A DNA stretch of 42,962 nucleotides from Acidimicrobiia bacterium (GTDB lineage: Bacteria > Actinomycetota > Acidimicrobiia > Acidimicrobiales > Bin134), in the NCBI GenBank assembly GCA_009842675.1, contig VYEX01000012.1, forward strand, positions 1-42,962, in the 5' to 3' direction. A model generated the notes under the pieces. The model was given only the letters and a program-made list of their open reading frames with translations, was not told the DNA's origin and did no database searches. The position numbers and the translations under genes are program-made. This document shows, piece after piece, positions 8,839 through 16,253 of the stretch. The stretch's first letter is position 1; the number at the start of each line of letters is the position of its first letter.

Positions 8839-9998
8839 CGGTCATCGCTTCCGGTCATTGCACGGACGTACTCCACTGCTTTCACGGCCTGTCGAATGGC
8901 GGTCTCTATCTCGGCCTCGGTAGTGAACCGACCCAAGCTGAAGCGGACCGATTCGAATGCCTCGTCTCGTGAGAGCCCCATGGCCAAGAGAACTTGGGAG
9001 GGCTCAATGGAGCCCGAACTGCACGCAGAACCGGTCGAAATCGCTACCGGGTCCATGTTGAACACCACCGCCTCTGCATCAGCCCCTTCGAATCGCACAC
9101 TTGCTGTGTTGGGGAGACGTCTGTTCGGGTCTCCGTTCTCGTGGACTCCAGCGAGCTCTGAGCGCAAACCATCCACTAGCCGATCCCTTAGTGCTCTTAC
9201 CCTGGCTGATTCGGAGTCTCGTTCTTCTACGACCAGGTTGGCCGCAGCTCCGAGACCCACGATTCCGGCTACGTTCAACGAACCTGACCTCAGGCCTCGT
9301 TCATGCCCTCCTCCATGGGTCACGGGCCGAAGTTGAGGTAGCGATTGGCGTGTGCCGACCAGTGCACCCACTCCTCCCGGGCCGCAGATCTTGTGGCCGC
9401 TCATCGACAAGAAGCCAATAGGGGTGTCGCTCACCGAACATGGAAGTCGACCCACCATCTGGGTGGCATCACAGTGAAACACTGCCCCTATGGCTTGCAC
9501 TTGTTGCGCCACCTCCTCAATCGGATTCAGAACACCGGTTTCGCTGTTGGCGGCCATCACCGAAACAGCCAAGACGTCCGGTCCTAGCAGCGAATCGAGC
9601 TCATCTAGGTCTATATGTCCACCCGGGGTAACCCCGACTACATCCACCTTTGCCTTACCTTGCTTATGCAGCCATTGGGCCGGTTCGCGTACCGAGGCAT
9701 GCTCTACAGCCGAGACCACGATCCTGTTCCGCTCAGCAGGCGCGCCTTCAGCCAGTCCGATCAGTGCCAAGTTATTGGCTTCGGTGGCCCCAGCGCAGAA
9801 AATAACCCCTGATGGGGAGGCATCAGCGAGGGTGGCAACGCGTTCGCGTGCATCTTCCACTGCTGCTGCTTGTCGTTGACCGAAGCGATGAACTGAAGCA
9901 GCGTTGCCTACTCCGCTTGTTAAAGCAGGCATCATGGCATCGGCCACTCGTGGGTCGAGTGGTGCAGACCCGTTGTAGTCGAGGTAAACCTCGTGCAC
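8835..9998 (-). CDS. sspA: cysteine desulfurase (SspA/DndA/IscS-like)
   Basis: A 387-residue class V aminotransferase-fold enzyme that takes sulfur from cysteine with pyridoxal phosphate. Visible marks: GATEANN at 70-76, the aspartate of CDATQ near 177, the PLP lysine at 203 in SGHKICGPGG, and the active-site cysteine at 326 in STGSACSSGS. Length is normal. The start is GTG at 9998 with AGGAG five bases upstream; an ATG five bases earlier is out of frame. It is the first gene of the operon and would feed sulfur to the DndC-like protein. Many Ssp loci borrow a housekeeping IscS, so a dedicated copy here is notable. Read alone it could be a general IscS/NifS. The linkage makes SspA likelier. 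Confidence 0.88.
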   Translation of the reverse strand: MHEVYLDYNGSAPLDPRVADAMMPALTSGVGNAASVHRFGQRQAAAVEDARERVATLADASPSGVIFCAGATEANNLALIGLAEGAPAERNRIVVSAVEHASVREPAQWLHKQGKAKVDVVGVTPGGHIDLDELDSLLGPDVLAVSVMAANSETGVLNPIEEVAQQVQAIGAVFHCDATQMVGRLPCSVSDTPIGFLSMSGHKICGPGGVGALVGTRQSLPQLRPVTHGGGHERGLRSGSLNVAGIVGLGAAANLVVEERDSESARVRALRDRLVDGLRSELAGVHENGDPNRRLPNTASVRFEGADAEAVVFNMDPVAISTGSACSSGSIEPSQVLLAMGLSRDEAFESVRFSLGRFTTEAEIETAIRQAVKAVEYVRAMTGSDDR

Positions 9999-10174
9999 GC
10001 CATCTCCTAAGGGGCTGATTAGGGAATTACACCGCTGTCATTGACGGTAGTCCCGCTGACTCCCTAGATGATGGACATTGCCTATGACAGTTTCTCCAAA
10101 ACCCCAGGCCGCCGCAGGGTGGCTGGCACAAATTGTGCCAACCGTCCCCTGGGCGGATTCGGTGCTGGTTGGGG
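9999..10174. promoter_or_regulatory. spacer upstream of the ssp operon
   Basis: About 175 bases between the stop of the 5'-nucleotidase gene and the GTG of sspA; both are on the minus strand. It must hold the operon promoter if the operon has its own. I see the ribosome site AGGAG at about 10004-10008 and a dyad at 10121-10143 (separate entry), but no convincing -35/-10 pair. Confidence 0.4.
10121..10143. promoter_or_regulatory. operator-like or terminator-like palindrome
   Basis: A perfect 8-base inverted repeat TGGCACAA-A-TTGTGCCA (10124-10140), extended by two more pairs at each end across one mismatch. On the minus strand it lies between the nucleotidase stop (10175) and the ssp operon. 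An odd-centred dyad of this length suits a dimeric repressor. It could also be a terminator stem, but no T-run follows on either strand. Confidence 0.4.
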
Positions 10175-12166
10175 TTAGATGGTGAGGCGCTTGCTGCGGC
10201 GGGACAGGCTGGCCAGGAGGAGGCCAGCTAGGACGAGGGTGGCGGCGATGATGAAGAGCAGGCGGCTTTCCGCGCCGGTGGCGGGGAGTTCTTCGCCGGT
10301 CATGTCGTCCATGTCGTCAGCCATTCCATCGTCCATGTCATCGTCCATGTCGTCGGCCATGTCGTCCATGTCCGCGGCTACTGCCGTGATGCGGCCTTCG
10401 CCGCCTTCGGGGTAATCGACAGCAGTGATGGTGCCGCCGAGGCCGTCGGCGATGTAGGCGGCCAGGGACTGCTGGTCGGTCAGGCCCAGGTGGGTGCGGG
10501 TGCCGTCGCCAAACAGGTACTGGTCGCCGCCGTTGGCCAGGAAGTTGAGGGTGACCAAGGCGATGGTTGGGGCGCCATCCACCACGGCTCCGTCGCTCAC
10601 GATGGCGGTGCCGTCGTCCAGGGTGATTGACTGCACTCGGGAGCCCTCGGTGGTGACGGTGTCGTCTTCGCCGATCTCCTGGGGAGTGCCAGCGGGGTCG
10701 TAGACCAGGGTCATGCCCGCGATCTGGGCGAAGCGGCCGCTGGAGCTCTCCACCCTTGACACGGCGTTCTCGAAGATCACCTTCATCTGGGCGGGCGACA
10801 CGTCTTCGATCACGGTTACGAAGTTGCCGAACGGGGAGATGTTGAAGGTCTCCAGCTCGCTGATCGGGCCCACCGGGATCACCGAGTCGTTGCGGATGCC
10901 GCCACCATTTTGGAGGGCGACCACCGGCTCGGGCACGCCGAAGTCGTCGGCCAGCCGCTGTCCATTCCACAGCAGGGCGTCGGCCAGCAGGTTGCCTTGA
11001 TTGGTCTCGTGGGTGCGGATGCCGGGCGAGCGTCGTCCGTCTAGGGGCACCTCGGTGTTGCCCACCGGGGAGGCGGCCAGTTCTTCGAGCGCCGCGGCCA
11101 CCGGCTCGGTCACCTGCGTTACCACGTCGGGGTGGGGCTCCACAGCGTCGGGCTCGTCCCCGCCGGCCACCCGTCGCAGGCCGCTGGCCTCGTCGATGGC
11201 GGTCACGTTGCCGTCGGCGTCGACAGTCAAGATCAGCTGGCCAACGTAGGTGTAGTCGCCCGGTGTGGTCACGATCGGGACGCTGTTGCCGTCGGCCAGG
11301 GTGGCGGTGAGCGGGTAGGGGCCGTAGGGATCGCCGTCGCCGGGCAGCAGCACGGTGGTGTCGCCAGCCAATAGCGCCCCGCTGCCACCGGCCACGATGG
11401 CGTCCACGCCGGTGAGCTCAGCGGCCAGATCGGTCTCGCCGCTCAAGGCCTGCAAGTGGGTGGACAGCACGATGATGTCCACGCCGTCGCCGGTGAGCCG
11501 GTCAATCTCAGCCTGCACGATCTCGGCCACGTTCGACATCACCGCCACGTTTCGGGGACTGGAGATGTAGGAGAGCTCCGGGGTGGTGGCGCCGATGATG
11601 CCGATGCTCCGACCCTGCTTCTCCACCACTGCCGACGGGGCGATACGGCCCTCATCGACCAGCGCAGCCAGGGCCGGTTCGCCGGAGAAGTCCAGGTTGG
11701 CGCTGATGAACGGCGCAGTAGTCGTCTCGGTGATGAACCGGGCCAACAGGTCGGGGCCCAAGTCGAACTCGTGGTTGCCGATGGTCAAGGCGTCGTAGCC
11801 GATGAGGTTGAGGGCCAGGGCGTCGTAGAACGGGCTGTCGTCGCCGAGGCTCACCGACAGCTCGGGGCCGCTCAAGAAGTTGTCGCCCGAGGAGATGGTG
11901 ATCACCGCCGCGCCGTCATCGGCGGCCTGGGACCGAAGCTGGTGTACCAGGGAGGCGAAGCGGGCCACGCCGCCGTAATCGGGCAGATCCGACGACGCCT
12001 GCACCAACTGCGACTCACCGTCGTTGTGGTGCAGGATCACCAGTTGCAGTTCGCCGCTGTCACCGGCTGCATCACCGTCGTCTTGCGCATTGGCCGCCAC
12101 TGCGCCCAGCAGCGCGGTGACCAGTCCCAGGGTGATCAATGCCCACACGATCCGTCGAATGCTCAC
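10175..12166 (-). CDS. secreted, sortase-anchored 5'-nucleotidase/UshA-family metallophosphoesterase
   Basis: A 663-residue exported enzyme. The GTG at 12166 has GAAGGAG seven bases upstream; the frame runs open further but only as shadow of the next gene. Residues 1-27 form a signal peptide ending ANA. The catalytic metallophosphoesterase domain follows (ILHHNDGESQ near 45; ISSGDNFLSGP; IGNHEFDLGPD; a histidine in LSTHLQ), then the nucleotidase C-terminal substrate domain (ALQNGGGIRND; FNISPFGNF). The protein ends with an acidic Met-Asp-Asp stalk, LPATG (10274-10288), a hydrophobic helix and a basic tail RRSKR: a textbook sortase signal. It probably releases nucleosides and phosphate outside the cell. 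The histidine that usually follows the first aspartate (DxH) reads HHND here, the usual UshA style. Confidence 0.9.
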   Translation of the reverse strand: MSIRRIVWALITLGLVTALLGAVAANAQDDGDAAGDSGELQLVILHHNDGESQLVQASSDLPDYGGVARFASLVHQLRSQAADDGAAVITISSGDNFLSGPELSVSLGDDSPFYDALALNLIGYDALTIGNHEFDLGPDLLARFITETTTAPFISANLDFSGEPALAALVDEGRIAPSAVVEKQGRSIGIIGATTPELSYISSPRNVAVMSNVAEIVQAEIDRLTGDGVDIIVLSTHLQALSGETDLAAELTGVDAIVAGGSGALLAGDTTVLLPGDGDPYGPYPLTATLADGNSVPIVTTPGDYTYVGQLILTVDADGNVTAIDEASGLRRVAGGDEPDAVEPHPDVVTQVTEPVAAALEELAASPVGNTEVPLDGRRSPGIRTHETNQGNLLADALLWNGQRLADDFGVPEPVVALQNGGGIRNDSVIPVGPISELETFNISPFGNFVTVIEDVSPAQMKVIFENAVSRVESSSGRFAQIAGMTLVYDPAGTPQEIGEDDTVTTEGSRVQSITLDDGTAIVSDGAVVDGAPTIALVTLNFLANGGDQYLFGDGTRTHLGLTDQQSLAAYIADGLGGTITAVDYPEGGEGRITAVAADMDDMADDMDDDMDDGMADDMDDMTGEELPATGAESRLLFIIAATLVLAGLLLASLSRRSKRLTI
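10301..10369 (-). repeat. acidic Met-Asp-Asp codon repeat in the nucleotidase stalk
   Basis: Runs of ATG-GAC-GAC and variants (MDDMADDMDDDMDDGMADD pattern) just before the LPATG motif. It probably makes an extended negatively charged spacer between enzyme and wall. The same theme appears in two binding lipoproteins of this window. Confidence 0.85.
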
Positions 12167-12201
12167 TGGTTGTCTCCTTCGCGCTCGTACTGGAGTTGTG
12201 T

Positions 12202-12588
12202 TTAGGGGTTGATGACTTCGGGTGCCCAGTTGGACTCGAATCCAATGCCCGACAGCCAGGTCTCCACCAGCTTTCCGTTCTCGGCTCGGAAGGCTTGCAC
12301 CCAGTCCCATTGGTTGCCGTCCACCTTCCAGCTGCCGATGGCTACCACGTGGTCGTCCTCGGCGATGAGCCGGTAGCGCATGTCGGTGAACTCGGCCTGG
12401 CTGCACAGCGCGGCCACCTGCTGCTGGTACTCCTCGGCGGTCACCGAGCGGCTGCCCCCCATCTCGTGGCGCACATACACCGGTCCGGCCAGCTCCGGCA
12501 CTAAGTCCGGATTCTGCGCCCCCCACATCTCGTCGTACCACCGCCGCAGCACGGCCTTGGTTTCCTCAGCGGTATTGGTGTCACCCAT
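12202..12588 (-). CDS. SnoaL-like / NTF2-fold protein
   Basis: A 128-residue protein with the cone-shaped NTF2-like fold typical of the SnoaL polyketide-cyclase family: an N-terminal helix (VLRRWYDEMWG), a VRHEMGG-type turn, a central helix with YQQQVAALC, then strands (YRLIAEDDHVVAIGSW; GKLVETWL). Such proteins bind or isomerise small hydrophobic molecules, and many are catalytically undefined. The stop lies 35 bases before the nucleotidase start on the same strand, so the two may be co-transcribed. It faces the MFS gene divergently across 67 bases. No ribosome site stands out before the ATG. Substrate unknown. Confidence 0.72.
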   Translation of the reverse strand: MGDTNTAEETKAVLRRWYDEMWGAQNPDLVPELAGPVYVRHEMGGSRSVTAEEYQQQVAALCSQAEFTDMRYRLIAEDDHVVAIGSWKVDGNQWDWVQAFRAENGKLVETWLSGIGFESNWAPEVINP

Positions 12589-12655
12589 GGCCTGAACCTA
12601 CGGCAGCAGTACGGCAAGTGCCGCGTCGAAAGCTGATGGCCAGTACCGTCGCAGC

Positions 12656-13924
12656 GTGAGCGACGTCGCCCCTTCCTCTGTCACAGGGGTGTTCGCGTCG
12701 CTATCCAACCGGGCCTACGCGATGTTGTGGTGGTCGGGATTGGTGGCGTTCTTCGCCGTCGGGATGCAGATACTGGCTCGGGGCTGGCTTGCCATCGAGC
12801 TCACCGACAGCAACTCCAGTTTCGCTTTGGTGCTGTTGGCCTTCGGCATCGGCATGGTCACCGTCACCCCATTCGGAGGCGTGGCCGCCGACCGGTTCTC
12901 CCGCCGAGCGCTCATCCTTGGATCCCACTTCTCTCTCACCGTGAGCGCTCTTTGGCTCGGGATCATGATGGTGCTGAGCCTGGAGCAGTTCTGGATGCTC
13001 TTGGTGGCGTCGGTCATCCAGGGGGCGTCGTTCGCCTTCATGGGACCGGCCCGAATGGCCATGACCGGCGAGGTGGTGGAGCGGGAGCTGCTGTCCAATG
13101 CCATCTCCCTCACCCAGCTGACCGTGGCCAGTACCCAGACGATCGGGCCGTTCGCTGCCGGGCTTCTGGCCGACGCGCCCGGTTTTGGGCTGGCCGGGGT
13201 GTACTTGCTGAGCGCGGGTCTCACCGCAGTGGGAACGGTCCCGGTGTTGCTGCTGCCGACGTCGCGTCCCGAACAGCGCGAGGCCGTCAGCCCCCTGGAG
13301 GAGATTGCCGAGGGGGTGTCCTACGTGGCCCGAAGCCCTTACTTGCGGGTGGTGGTGATTTCCACCGCGCTCATGTTGCTGGTGGCTATGCCGTATCTGG
13401 CGTTTTTGCCCAAGTACACCGAGAGTGTGTTCGGCGTGGGCGTGCTGTGGCTGGGCATCCTCCAGGGGGCCAACGCCCTCGGCGGCACTGTCTCCGCGCT
13501 CCAAGTGGCCCGAATGCGGGACAACGCCCAGCTTTGGCGACTGCGAGTCGCCTGCTTGGCTGTGGTGGCCGCTGGAGTGGCTGCGTTGGCCGTCACGCCC
13601 AATCATCTGGCTGCGCTGCCGGTGCTGTTTGTGCTGGGCGGCGCGGCCACCACGTTCCAGACCACCAATATGTCGATGTCGCTGCTGTTGGCCGAGCCGG
13701 TCTATCACGGCCGAGTGCAGAGCCTGGTCATGATCTCCTTCAGCGCCCAGAGCTTGATCGCCTACCCGCTCGGCGCCCTGGCCGACCAGATCGGGCTGCG
13801 AGAGATGCACGCGTACATGGCCGTGGCCACGGTGCTCGTCCTGGTGTGGTCGGTGGTCGCCGGCCGCCGAGCCCGCCGCCAGACGGAAGCGGCTAGAGCC
13901 GAAACCCAGGTGGCCAGAAGCTAG
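12656..13924 (+). CDS. MFS transporter (EntS/MFS_3-like)
   Basis: A 422-residue membrane protein with about 12 hydrophobic segments. The MFS loop 2-3 signature appears as FGGVAADRFSRRALI near residues 75-90, and the second-half repeat as PLGALADQIGLREM near 365. It resembles the exporter type that includes EntS and macrolide or siderophore efflux pumps. The GTG start at 12656 has no clear ribosome site. The basic tail after the last helix is cytoplasmic. It is divergent from the SnoaL-like gene and convergent with the methyltransferase. Substrate cannot be told. Confidence 0.85.
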   Translation: MSDVAPSSVTGVFASLSNRAYAMLWWSGLVAFFAVGMQILARGWLAIELTDSNSSFALVLLAFGIGMVTVTPFGGVAADRFSRRALILGSHFSLTVSALWLGIMMVLSLEQFWMLLVASVIQGASFAFMGPARMAMTGEVVERELLSNAISLTQLTVASTQTIGPFAAGLLADAPGFGLAGVYLLSAGLTAVGTVPVLLLPTSRPEQREAVSPLEEIAEGVSYVARSPYLRVVVISTALMLLVAMPYLAFLPKYTESVFGVGVLWLGILQGANALGGTVSALQVARMRDNAQLWRLRVACLAVVAAGVAALAVTPNHLAALPVLFVLGGAATTFQTTNMSMSLLLAEPVYHGRVQSLVMISFSAQSLIAYPLGALADQIGLREMHAYMAVATVLVLVWSVVAGRRARRQTEAARAETQVARS

Positions 13925-13938
13925 AGCCCTCCGTCAGA

Positions 13939-13958
13939 GCCCGGCCCTAGGCCCGGGC
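13939..13958. terminator. possible bidirectional hairpin between convergent genes
   Basis: A six-base GC stem (GCCCGG/CCGGGC) with an eight-base loop, overlapping the stop of the methyltransferase and just after the MFS stop. There is no T-run. A weak candidate. Confidence 0.3.
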
Positions 13959-14789
13959 GCTGACCAGCCAGGCGGCGGCGCCCATGGTGATGCCGTCGGT
14001 GGTGCGGCGGCGCTCGACCATGGCCCCGAGGGCGGCTTTGACCCGGTCGATCACATGCACTTCGGCGTTCTCGGGGATGGCTGTGCCGGGCAGCAGGTCC
14101 ATGTAGTAGCGGACCAGCTCATCAGTGGTGCCGCCACCGATGTTCACCGGCAGGTCGTGGGGAGTGATGTCGATGTCCACCAGCCCGGCTCCGGTGAGGA
14201 TCGAGCTGATCCGATCGACCGAGGCCAGCGAGAACGGTCCAGGGGCATCGGGATCCATTGGATCGGGCGGGCCCAGCACCTCGGCTACCGCCCGGCCCGG
14301 TTCGGTAACCCAGGAGTTCTCCTCGGGCGACCGCCAGCAAACGAAGGTCAACCGTCCGCCGGGCCGCAGTGACCTGCGTAGGTTGGTGAAACCGGCCACC
14401 GGCTCGGCGAAGAACATGATCCCCATGCGAGAGAAGGCGGCGTCGAAGTGCCGGGGCTCGAATTGGTGAGAACCGGCGTCGGCTACCACGAATGTGGTGT
14501 TGTCCAAACCGGCGTCGGCGGCCCGTTTGCGGGCGTCGTCCAGCATGGGTGCCGAAACGTCCACCCCGGTCACGTGTCCTCCGCCTCCCACCAGTTGGGC
14601 CAATTCCAGGCTGGTGGTCCCGGTGCCGCAGCCGACGTCCAGCACGTGTTCGCCAGGGTCGGGATGCAGCCGGGCGATGGCCGCCTCTCCCAGAGGGGCC
14701 AGCATGCCGTCCAGCCTCTCCCGATGCTCGATCCACACCGGTCCTCGGTCGTTCCAGTAGGTGCGGAGCGCGTCGGCAACGTCGACCAT
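13947..14789 (-). CDS. SAM-dependent class I methyltransferase
   Basis: A 280-residue protein with the Rossmann-type SAM site: motif I VLDVGCGTG at about 49-57, the acidic end of strand 2 in VTGVDVS, and a later FSRMGIMFF segment at motif IV/post-I. The style is UbiE/Methyltransf_11 or _25. The N-terminal helix (ALRTYWNDRGPVW) is typical of small-molecule methyltransferases that act on lipids or quinones. The ATG is preceded directly by GGGGAG, an unusually short spacing, but no better start is visible. It ends convergently with the MFS gene and starts about 100 bases from the divergent CoxM-like gene. Substrate unknown. Confidence 0.85.
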   Translation of the reverse strand: MVDVADALRTYWNDRGPVWIEHRERLDGMLAPLGEAAIARLHPDPGEHVLDVGCGTGTTSLELAQLVGGGGHVTGVDVSAPMLDDARKRAADAGLDNTTFVVADAGSHQFEPRHFDAAFSRMGIMFFAEPVAGFTNLRRSLRPGGRLTFVCWRSPEENSWVTEPGRAVAEVLGPPDPMDPDAPGPFSLASVDRISSILTGAGLVDIDITPHDLPVNIGGGTTDELVRYYMDLLPGTAIPENAEVHVIDRVKAALGAMVERRRTTDGITMGAAAWLVSARA

Positions 14790-14890
14790 CTCCCCAGTCT
14801 GCCAGAACGGTCGGGCGAAAAGGGAGGCTGAAACCGCTGTGGCGAGTTGGTCTGCGCCCTTCCGGCCCAGCCGGGCTACAGTCCCCGGCG

Positions 14891-15775
14891 GTGAAACCTG
14901 CTCCTTTTGAATACCACGCTCCCGAGGCGGTGGCCGACGTGGTCAGCCTTCTCGCCGAGCACGGCGACGATGCCAAGCCACTGGCTGGAGGCCAGAGTCT
15001 GGTGCCCATGCTGGCCATGCGACTCACCCGCTTCGAACACATCGTGGACTTGAACCGGGTGGACGAGCTGTTCGGCGTGGAGTCCGACAACGGCGGAGTC
15101 CGAATCGGGGCTATGACCCGACAGGCGGCCGTGGAGACCGATGCAGCCGTGGCCGAACGGGTGCCGCTGCTGCACTTGGCCACTCCCCACATCGGCCACT
15201 TCCAGATCCGCAACCGGGGCACCATTGGCGGCTCGGTGGCTCACGCCGACCCGGCGTCGGAGTACCCCGCGGTGATGCTGGCACTGGACGGCACCGCCGA
15301 GATCGCCTCGGCATCGGGGACCCGTGAGGTGCCAGCAGCCGAGTTCTTCGAGTCCACCTTCATGACTGCGGTGGCCTCCGACGAGCTGTTGACCGCTCTG
15401 CGATTCCCAGCCTGGGACCAGCCGGCCGGATTCGCTTTCGACGAGATCGCCCGGCGCAGCGGCGACTTTGCGCTGGCCGGCGCCGCGGTGGGCATCGGCA
15501 CCGACGCGGAGGGGCGCATCAACCGAGCTGCGGTGGGAATGCTGGGTGTCGGGGCTATCCCGCTTCGGGCATCGTCGGTGGAGGCGGCGCTTATGGGGCT
15601 GGCCGCGGCCGACGCCGACCCCGCAGAGATCGGGCGTCTGGCCGCCGATGACATGGACCCGATCGGCGATGTCCACGCCAGTGCGGAATACCGCCGCCGG
15701 GCCGGCTCCACCTTGGTAGGCCGAGTCCTGGCCGATGCTCTGGCCCAGGTGACAACGGAGGATGGCAATGGCTGA
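14891..15775 (+). CDS. aerobic Mo hydroxylase, FAD-binding medium subunit (CoxM-like)
   Basis: A 294-residue subunit of the xanthine dehydrogenase/CO dehydrogenase family that carries FAD and passes electrons from the Fe-S subunit. Visible motifs are AGGQSLVPMLAMR at about 32-44 and IRNRGTIGGSVAHADPASEYP at about 103-123 (both FAD-contacting loops), then a CO_deh_flav_C-type C-terminal domain. GTG at 14891 is chosen because homologous sequence begins there; the open frame upstream is the shadow of the methyltransferase. The stop overlaps the start of the small subunit by 8 bases. The M-S-L gene order is the usual one. Confidence 0.88.
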   Translation: MKPAPFEYHAPEAVADVVSLLAEHGDDAKPLAGGQSLVPMLAMRLTRFEHIVDLNRVDELFGVESDNGGVRIGAMTRQAAVETDAAVAERVPLLHLATPHIGHFQIRNRGTIGGSVAHADPASEYPAVMLALDGTAEIASASGTREVPAAEFFESTFMTAVASDELLTALRFPAWDQPAGFAFDEIARRSGDFALAGAAVGIGTDAEGRINRAAVGMLGVGAIPLRASSVEAALMGLAAADADPAEIGRLAADDMDPIGDVHASAEYRRRAGSTLVGRVLADALAQVTTEDGNG

Positions 15776-16253
15776 TCAAATCCCCCTCTCCATGACCGTC
15801 AACGGCCGAACCCGACGAGGGACGGGCGAGCCCCGGCTGACGCTGGCCGACTTCTTGCGGGAGCAGGCCCAGTGCACCGGCGTTCATCTGGGCTGTGAGC
15901 ACGGCGTGTGCGGCTCGTGCACCGTGTTGATGGACGGCGAGGCCGTGCGGTCCTGTCTGCTGTTCGCGGTGCAGGCCGAAGGCGCCGATATCACCACCGT
16001 GGAGGGGCTTGCCCCCGACGACGAGACACTGCACCCGGTGCAAGAGGCCTTCCGCGACTGCCACGGCCTCCAGTGCGGGTTCTGCACCCCTGGCTTCGTG
16101 GTGTCGGTGGCCGCTTTCTTGGAGGCCAATCCCGATCCGTCCGACGCTGAGATCCGCCACGGGATTGCCGGCAACCTCTGCCGCTGCACCGGCTACCAGG
16201 GCATCGTGGCCGCCACCCGCCAAGCCGCCGCCGTCATGAGGGGAGGGGAGTAA
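15768..16253 (+). CDS. aerobic Mo hydroxylase, [2Fe-2S] small subunit (CoxS-like)
   Basis: A 161-residue protein with two [2Fe-2S] clusters. The N-terminal plant-ferredoxin cluster uses Cys 43, 48, 51 and 63; the C-terminal helical cluster uses Cys 103, 106, 138 and 140 (CGFC and CRC motifs). It relays electrons between the molybdenum centre and FAD. I prefer the ATG at 15768 because GGAGG (15757-15761) sits six bases before it; the ATG at 15762 directly abuts the ribosome site. The stop overlaps the next ATG by one base. All eight ligands are present, so it should be functional. Confidence 0.92.
   Translation: MADQIPLSMTVNGRTRRGTGEPRLTLADFLREQAQCTGVHLGCEHGVCGSCTVLMDGEAVRSCLLFAVQAEGADITTVEGLAPDDETLHPVQEAFRDCHGLQCGFCTPGFVVSVAAFLEANPDPSDAEIRHGIAGNLCRCTGYQGIVAATRQAAAVMRGGE

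Noticed and set aside
10003-10174. Attachment site or insertion-sequence end at the island boundary
   Set aside because: The palindrome has no second copy in the window and there is no integrase or transposase.
12167-12541. Upstream extension of the nucleotidase frame to 12541
   Set aside because: It overlaps the SnoaL-like gene and would bury the signal peptide; the GTG at 12166 has a good ribosome site.
12701-13810. 369-residue minus-strand open frame opposite the MFS gene
   Set aside because: His/Gln/Gly-rich low-complexity product with no family; an antisense shadow typical of GC-rich membrane-protein genes.
14492-14890. N-terminal extension of the CoxM-like frame
   Set aside because: It is the complement of the methyltransferase gene and is Arg/Pro-rich; family homology starts at 14891.
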